Shown in pieces: positions 57,930 through 64,000 of a DNA stretch of 64,000 bases. Position numbers and translations under genes: made by a program. This DNA comes from Azotobacter salinestris (GTDB taxonomy: Bacteria > Pseudomonadota > Gammaproteobacteria > Pseudomonadales > Pseudomonadaceae). The number at the start of each line of letters is the position of its first letter. Positions within the stretch are counted from its first letter, which is position 1. The stretch covers positions 4,137,001 to 4,201,000 of the forward strand of contig NZ_CP045302.1 in NCBI RefSeq assembly GCF_009363155.1. The letters are read 5' to 3'. Below the pieces are notes generated by a model. That model saw only the letters and a program-made list of their open reading frames with translations. It ran no database searches and had not been told where the DNA came from.

Positions 57930-58877
57930 TCAGCCGCCGGAAGGCACAGCCGCCTGACGACCGGCCTTCTTTCGCAGGTCGTCGAGAAATTCCTGCTGCA
58001 GTTCCGGGTCGTGGCGGGTCAGTTCGATCAGGCTCTGCTCCAGCTCGCTGGCTTCCTCCTCGAGGCCGAGCTCGGCGAGCCGCTTGACCCGATGCACCCA
58101 TTGCCCGACTTCGTCGCTCTCGAGGTCGGCGTAGACCAGGTCATGGGCCTCGCGTAGCTTGCCGCCCAGGCTGCGGCTGACCGGCAGGACGACCTCTGCG
58201 CGGGTGCCATCCTGGGGATCCTCGGCGCTCAGTTGCAGCCGGGTGGCGTGGGCATCCTGCAAGGTGAAAGGGCTGTCGAGCAGGTTCAGGTGCAGGACGC
58301 CATGGCGGTCGGTGAGCAGCTCGTAGGTCCGCGCTCCGGTTCTGACCGACACCGGGCGTTCGGCCCAGGGCAGACTGGAGTATTCCGTACGCTCGTCTTT
58401 CAGACGCTCGTCGATGCGGGCCAGGCTCTGCTGGGAGCGGCCGTTGGACTCGATGTTCATCGTCGGGTTGAGGCCGGCGAAGCCGTAGTCGATCCAGCCC
58501 TTGGTGGCAAGGTCGGGCAGGCTGCCGAGGGCGATCACGTTGAGCACATTGGCAGCGATCCCGGCCACCACCGCCACCGCCCCCAGAGGGATCTCGTAGA
58601 GTTCCCGCCAGGGCTGGTAGGGGGTGTAGCGGTCGTAGCGGCGGCTCACCTCGAACTCGCGGACCTCGAAGGTCCGCTGGTCGTGGATGCGGATGCGCCG
58701 CTGCGGCAGCTCCAGCATGGCCGGCTCGCCGAGGTCGATCTGCAGGCTGTGGTTCAGCAGTTTGCGTTCGGCGCGCTCTTCGTGCTCGCTGCGCTGAGGC
58801 AACTGGTTGGCGCAGCCGGCGAGCAGGAGGGCGCCGCAGAGCGCGGCGCCGAAACGCAGGGAGCTTCGGGTGGGCAT
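57930..58877 (-). CDS. Envelope lipoprotein, function unknown
   Basis: 315 aa with lipobox LLLAGC (Cys22). A central hydrophobic stretch (IPLGAVAVVAGIAANVLNVI, about residues 97-118) is followed by GSLPDLATKGWIDYGFAGLN. The C-terminal third is helical and charged (VHRVKRLAELGLEEEASELE). It lies between proS and the transglycosylase, all on one strand with 9-10 bp gaps, so the three may be cotranscribed. No family recognised. Confidence 0.75.
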   Translation of the reverse strand: MPTRSSLRFGAALCGALLLAGCANQLPQRSEHEERAERKLLNHSLQIDLGEPAMLELPQRRIRIHDQRTFEVREFEVSRRYDRYTPYQPWRELYEIPLGAVAVVAGIAANVLNVIALGSLPDLATKGWIDYGFAGLNPTMNIESNGRSQQSLARIDERLKDERTEYSSLPWAERPVSVRTGARTYELLTDRHGVLHLNLLDSPFTLQDAHATRLQLSAEDPQDGTRAEVVLPVSRSLGGKLREAHDLVYADLESDEVGQWVHRVKRLAELGLEEEASELEQSLIELTRHDPELQQEFLDDLRKKAGRQAAVPSGG

Positions 58878-58886
58878 GGAGTGGAA

Positions 58887-60602
58887 TCAGCGGCCAATGC
58901 GGTTGCTAAGAAAGGTCATGAGATCGGCGGCCGGGATGGCCTTGACCTCGGTCTCGCGGCGGCTCTTGTATTCCAGGCTGCCCTCGGCCAGGCCGCGCTC
59001 GCTCACCACGATGCGATGCGGAATGCCGATCAACTCCATGTCGGCGAACTTGACCCCGGGGCTGGTCTTCTTGTCGCGGTCGTCGAGCAGCACCTCGTAG
59101 CCGGCGGCGACCAGCTCGGCGTACAGGCGGTCGGTAGCTTCCTTGACCACGGCGCTTTCGTACTTCATCGGCACCAGGGCGATCTGGAACGGCGCCAGCG
59201 CCTCCGGCCAGAGAATGCCGCGCTCGTCGTAGTTCTGCTCGATGGCGGCGGCGACCACGCGGGACACGCCGATGCCGTAGCAGCCCATGATCAGGGTCAC
59301 CGGCTTGCCGTTCTCGCCGAGCACCTTGCAGTTCATCGCCTCGCTGTACTTGGTGCCGAGCTGGAAGATGTGGCCGACCTCGATGCCGCGCTTGATCACC
59401 AGCTTGCCCTGGCCGTCCGGGCTCGGGTCGCCTTCCACCACGTTGCGCAGGTCGGCGGTCTCCGGCAACGGCAGATCGCGCTCCCAGTTGAGGCCGAAAT
59501 AGTGTTTGTCGTCAAGGTTGGCGCCGGCGGCAAAGTCGCTCATCAGGGCAACCGAGCGGTCGACGATGACCGGAATCGGCAGGTTCAGCGGGCCGAGGGA
59601 GCCGGGGCCGGCGCCGATGGCGGCACGCAGCTCGGCTTCGGAAGCGAACACCAGGGGGCTGGCGACCTGGGCCAGGTTGGCGGCCTTGATCTCGTTCAGC
59701 TCGTGGTCGCCACGCACGATCAGGGCGACCAGTTGGCCTTCCTCGACGCCGTGCACCACCAGGGTCTTGACCGTCTTCTCGATCGGCAGGCCGAACTGCT
59801 CGACCAACTCGGCGATGGTTTTGGCGTTCGGCGTATCCACCAGGCGCAGTTCCTCGCTGGCGGCGCCGCGCTCGGTTTCCCGCGGGATGGCCTCGGCCTT
59901 CTCGATGTTGGCGGCGTAATCGGAGCTGTCGCTGAAGGCGATGTCGTCCTCGCCGGATTCGGCCAGTACGTGGAACTCGTGGGAGCCGGTGCCGCCGATG
60001 GAGCCGGTGTCGGCCTGCACCGGACGGAAGTCGAGGCCCAGGCGGCTGAAGATGCTGCAGTAGGCCTGGTGCATGCGGTCGTAGGTTTCCTGCAGCGACT
60101 CCTGGGTCAGGTGGAAGGAGTAGGCATCCTTCATCAGGAATTCGCGGCCGCGCATCAGGCCGAAGCGCGGACGGATCTCGTCGCGGAACTTGGTCTGGAT
60201 CTGGTAGAAGTTGATCGGCAGCTGCTTGTAGCTGTTCAGCTCGTTGCGCGCCAGGTCGGTGATGACCTCCTCGTGGGTCGGGCCGACGCAGAACTCGCGG
60301 TCGTGACGGTCGCGGATGCGCAGCAGTTCGGGGCCGTACTGCTCCCAGCGGCCGGACTCCTGCCACAGCTCGGCCGGCTGGATGGCCGGCATCAGCACCT
60401 CCAGGGCGCCGGCCTTGTCCATTTCCTCGCGGACAATCGTCTCGGCCTTGCGCAGGGCACGCAACCCCAGCGGCAGCCAGGTATAGAGACCGGATGCCAG
60501 CTTGCGGATCATCCCGGCGCGCAGCATCAACTGATGGCTGATGACCACGGCGTCGGAGGGGGTTTCCTTGAGAGTCGAGAGCAGATACTGACTGGTGCGC
60601 AT
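58887..60602 (-). CDS. proS: Prolyl-tRNA synthetase
   Basis: Class II synthetase of the bacterial type, 571 aa with the editing (INS) insertion. ATG 60602 gives [20 protein letters not shown]. Motifs: [22 protein letters not shown]-type motif 1 region ([14 protein letters not shown]), motif 2 [20 protein letters not shown], editing domain with [13 protein letters not shown], motif 3 [18 protein letters not shown], and an anticodon-binding domain with [20 protein letters not shown]. The upstream 300-bp gap to aspS holds a gene remnant. Confidence 0.97.
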   Translation of the reverse strand: MRTSQYLLSTLKETPSDAVVISHQLMLRAGMIRKLASGLYTWLPLGLRALRKAETIVREEMDKAGALEVLMPAIQPAELWQESGRWEQYGPELLRIRDRHDREFCVGPTHEEVITDLARNELNSYKQLPINFYQIQTKFRDEIRPRFGLMRGREFLMKDAYSFHLTQESLQETYDRMHQAYCSIFSRLGLDFRPVQADTGSIGGTGSHEFHVLAESGEDDIAFSDSSDYAANIEKAEAIPRETERGAASEELRLVDTPNAKTIAELVEQFGLPIEKTVKTLVVHGVEEGQLVALIVRGDHELNEIKAANLAQVASPLVFASEAELRAAIGAGPGSLGPLNLPIPVIVDRSVALMSDFAAGANLDDKHYFGLNWERDLPLPETADLRNVVEGDPSPDGQGKLVIKRGIEVGHIFQLGTKYSEAMNCKVLGENGKPVTLIMGCYGIGVSRVVAAAIEQNYDERGILWPEALAPFQIALVPMKYESAVVKEATDRLYAELVAAGYEVLLDDRDKKTSPGVKFADMELIGIPHRIVVSERGLAEGSLEYKSRRETEVKAIPAADLMTFLSNRIGR

Positions 60603-60743
60603 GTTGGGCCGTTCTGTCCGTTGCGGAGGGCGGAAAAAGTGGCGGGCATTGTACGGCGGCGGATAGGGCGCGTACAGAATCGGCGGGGCCTGGGCGGGCT
60701 GCGCGGGGGCGATTAACCATATATAATCCCGTGCTTTGCTGCG
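60603..60743. other. proS-aspS intergenic sequence at a deletion scar
   Basis: 141 bases up to the zinc-ribbon remnant. TATAAT occurs at 60722-60727 (within CCATATATAATCCC), a good -10 candidate for aspS, but no convincing -35 lies 17 bp upstream. The region also holds the proS promoter on the other strand. No gene seen. Confidence 0.35.
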
Positions 60744-60863
60744 GGCGGTGGCTGGTACGAGACCGACTTCAAGACCGGCGCGAAGAGGAACCTCGCCAGC
60801 GGCGACAATGCGCCCGCCTGTGCGGGCAGTGGTTGCGGCGGCGCCTGCGCGGCGGCCGAGTGA
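60744..60863 (+). pseudogene. Remnant (C-terminal tail) of an FmdB-family zinc-ribbon gene
   Basis: In frame upstream of aspS the sequence reads [20 protein letters not shown] followed by a Gly/Ala/Cys-rich tail ending CAAAE and TGA at 60861. This is the characteristic C-terminal half of FmdB-type zinc-ribbon proteins (MPIYEYxCxxCG...[15 protein letters not shown]), a gene that precedes aspS in many pseudomonads. Here the N-terminal zinc ribbon is gone: upstream codons read YIIPCFAA with no start, and unrelated sequence leads to proS. It is best explained by a deletion that removed the 5' part and whatever lay between proS and this gene. Confidence 0.72.
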
Positions 60864-60906
60864 CCCGCTCCACCCGAATTCAAGTATCGAGAGAAGAAGC
60901 ACCATC

Positions 60907-62682
<1,776 letters not shown>

Positions 62683-62693
62683 TCGGCACCGCT

Positions 62694-62730
62694 GCGGGAG
62701 CGGGCCGGCGCGCAAGCGGACCGCTCCTGC
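62694..62730. repeat. REP-like hairpin between aspS and yebC
   Basis: GCGGGAGCGG ... CCGCTCCTGC forms a 10-bp stem with one mismatch around a 17-base GC-rich loop. The GGGAGCGGGC and GCAAGCGGACCGCTCC elements resemble Pseudomonas REP units (GGGAGCGGGCTTGCCCGCG type). Only one copy is visible in the window, so the repeat status is a resemblance. Confidence 0.4.
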
Positions 62731-62767
62731 AAGAGCACATCGGACAGACAGAAATACGGAGTGAGTT

Positions 62768-63517
62768 ATGGCTGGTCATTCCAAATGGGCCAACATCAAG
62801 CACCGCAAGGAGCGTCAGGACGCCAAGCGGGGCAAGATCTTCACCAAGCTGATCCGCGAGCTGACCGTGGCCGCCAAGCACGGTGGTGGCAACCCGGCGG
62901 ACAACCCGCGGCTGCGCCTGGCGGTGGACAAGGCCCTGACCGCCAACATGACCCGCGACACCATCGATCGCGCCATTGCCCGTGGCGCCGGCTCGAACGA
63001 AGCGGATAACATGGTCGAGCTGAGTTACGAGGGTTATGCGCCGAGCGGCGTGGCGATCATCATCGAAGCCATGACCGACAACCGCAACCGTACCGCCGCC
63101 GAAGTGCGCCATGCCTTCAGCAAGTGCGGCGGCAACCTGGGGACCGACGGTTCGGTGGCCTACATGTTCGACCGCAAGGGCCAGATCAGCTTTGCCCCGG
63201 GGGTCAGCGAGGAGGCCCTGATGGAGGCGGCCCTGGAGGCCGGTGCCGACGACGTGGTGACCAACGACGATGGTTCGGTGGACGTGTTCACCAGCTTCGC
63301 CGACTTCCACGCCGTCAACGAGGCGCTGACTGCCGCCAGCTTCAAGGGCGACGAGGCCGAGGTAGCGATGATCCCGTCGATCACCGCGCCGATCGCCGAT
63401 CTGGAGACCGCGCAGAAGCTGCTGAAGCTGGTCGACATGCTGGAAGATCTGGACGACGTGCAGAACGTCTATCACAACGCCGAGATTCCCGACGAGATCA
63501 TGGAGCAGCTCGGCTGA
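62768..63517 (+). CDS. YebC/PmpR family regulator (TACO1-like)
   Basis: 249 aa. N-terminus [20 protein letters not shown] and blocks [34 protein letters not shown] and [20 protein letters not shown] are invariant features of the family. Homologues act as DNA-binding regulators (PmpR in P. aeruginosa) or assist translation of proline-rich stretches. It lies between aspS and ruvC. Confidence 0.93.
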   Translation: MAGHSKWANIKHRKERQDAKRGKIFTKLIRELTVAAKHGGGNPADNPRLRLAVDKALTANMTRDTIDRAIARGAGSNEADNMVELSYEGYAPSGVAIIIEAMTDNRNRTAAEVRHAFSKCGGNLGTDGSVAYMFDRKGQISFAPGVSEEALMEAALEAGADDVVTNDDGSVDVFTSFADFHAVNEALTAASFKGDEAEVAMIPSITAPIADLETAQKLLKLVDMLEDLDDVQNVYHNAEIPDEIMEQLG

Positions 63518-63575
63518 TGCCGGGCACGCCGCCTGGAGCCGGGACTCTGCTTCGCCGGCTTCGGGCTGCCTTCTC

Positions 63576-64000
63576 ATGACGCTTATCCTCGGTATCGACC
63601 CCGGCTCGCGGATCACCGGCTTCGGCGTGGTGCGCGACAGCGGGCGTGGTTGCGAATACATCGCCTCCGGCTGCATCCGTACCGGCAGTGGCCCCCTGCC
63701 CGAGCGCCTGCAGGCGGTGTATCGGGGCGTGCGCGAAATCATCCAGGCCCATGGTCCGGTGACCATGGGCATCGAGCAGGTGTTCATGGCGCGCAATGCC
63801 GATTCCGCCCTGAAGCTCGGCCAGGCGCGCGGTGCGGCGATCGTCGCGGCGGCAGAGGCGGGCCTCGAGATCGCCGAGTACACCGCCACCCAGGTCAAGC
63901 AGGCCATCGTCGGCAGCGGCGGGGCGGACAAGCAGCAGGTGCAGACGATGGTGATGCATCTGCTCAGACTGGTACAAAAGCCGCAGATCGACGCCTCCGA
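63576..64000 (+). CDS. ruvC: Holliday junction endodeoxyribonuclease RuvC, N-terminal part
   Basis: The first 141 codons are present; the gene runs off the right edge (family length about 174). Catalytic acidic residues are visible: Asp in [17 protein letters not shown], Glu in [20 protein letters not shown] and the later acidic/Lys region [13 protein letters not shown]. RuvC cleaves Holliday junctions with RuvAB; ruvA and ruvB are expected next. Confidence 0.95.
   Translation, partial: MTLILGIDPGSRITGFGVVRDSGRGCEYIASGCIRTGSGPLPERLQAVYRGVREIIQAHGPVTMGIEQVFMARNADSALKLGQARGAAIVAAAEAGLEIAEYTATQVKQAIVGSGGADKQQVQTMVMHLLRLVQKPQIDAS

Overview
The window is a high-GC gammaproteobacterial chromosome segment of Pseudomonas type (Pseudomonas sensu lato, possibly close to the aeruginosa/Azotobacter lineage). 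This rests on gene content: an icmP iron operon next to bifA and sodB, xenB with its ArsR regulator, acpH next to olsBA, and gacS-cysM-rlmD-relA, mazG-lpxO, purMN, hda, wrbA-arsC, proS, aspS-yebC-ruvC. Several of these sets are neighbours in P. aeruginosa, though not always in this arrangement. No insertion sequence, CRISPR array or rRNA is visible. There is one tRNA (initiator fMet).

Layout. 1-2.4 kb: a two-partner secretion pair (TpsB pore and the N-terminus of its TpsA exoprotein, cut by the window edge). 2.6-7.6 kb: a four-gene imelysin/di-haem oxidoreductase iron operon with a candidate Fur box. 7.7-10.5 kb: bifA (c-di-GMP phosphodiesterase) and sodB. 10.7-16.5 kb: a coiled-coil membrane protein, arsR-xenB, acpH, olsBA (ornithine lipids, with a PhoB-like tandem repeat upstream) and an ODP-like metallo-beta-lactamase-fold protein. 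16.6-20.1 kb: a serine hydrolase coupled to a small cysteine-rich protein, a cardiolipin-synthase-like phospholipase D preceded by a coupled mini-ORF, and a DJ-1/PfpI protein. 20.1-22.8 kb: a circularly permuted ATP-grasp/alpha-E operon behind a near-consensus sigma-54 promoter. 23-29 kb: a lipoprotein, rimO, an orphan periplasmic binding protein, an orphan phage-type i-spanin, tRNA-fMet, small hypotheticals and dinB. 29-36.8 kb: gacS, cysM, rlmD, relA. 36.9-44.9 kb: an iron-siderophore uptake island inserted between relA and mazG. 45-64 kb: housekeeping genes from mazG to ruvC.

The most striking observation is that the iron island is heavily broken while the genes on both sides read cleanly. 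Its response regulator has a -1 frame break. Its FepA/PirA-type enterobactin receptor has lost about 70-85 residues and shifts frame. Its methyltransferase has ACG where the start codon should be and two -1 breaks. Its PepSY protein has a +1 and a -1 break. Only the histidine kinase and two small membrane proteins (DUF3649, DUF3325) are open. A second scar lies upstream of aspS, where only the C-terminal tail of an FmdB-type zinc-ribbon gene remains.

Other points of interest are two short leader ORFs with good ribosome binding sites whose stops overlap the next start (before the phospholipase D and before the spanin), the sigma-54 promoter with a distal NtrC-like site in front of the ATP-grasp operon, and an 11-bp-periodic PhoB-like repeat in front of olsB. 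All functional calls come from reading motifs and family resemblance; no database search was run.
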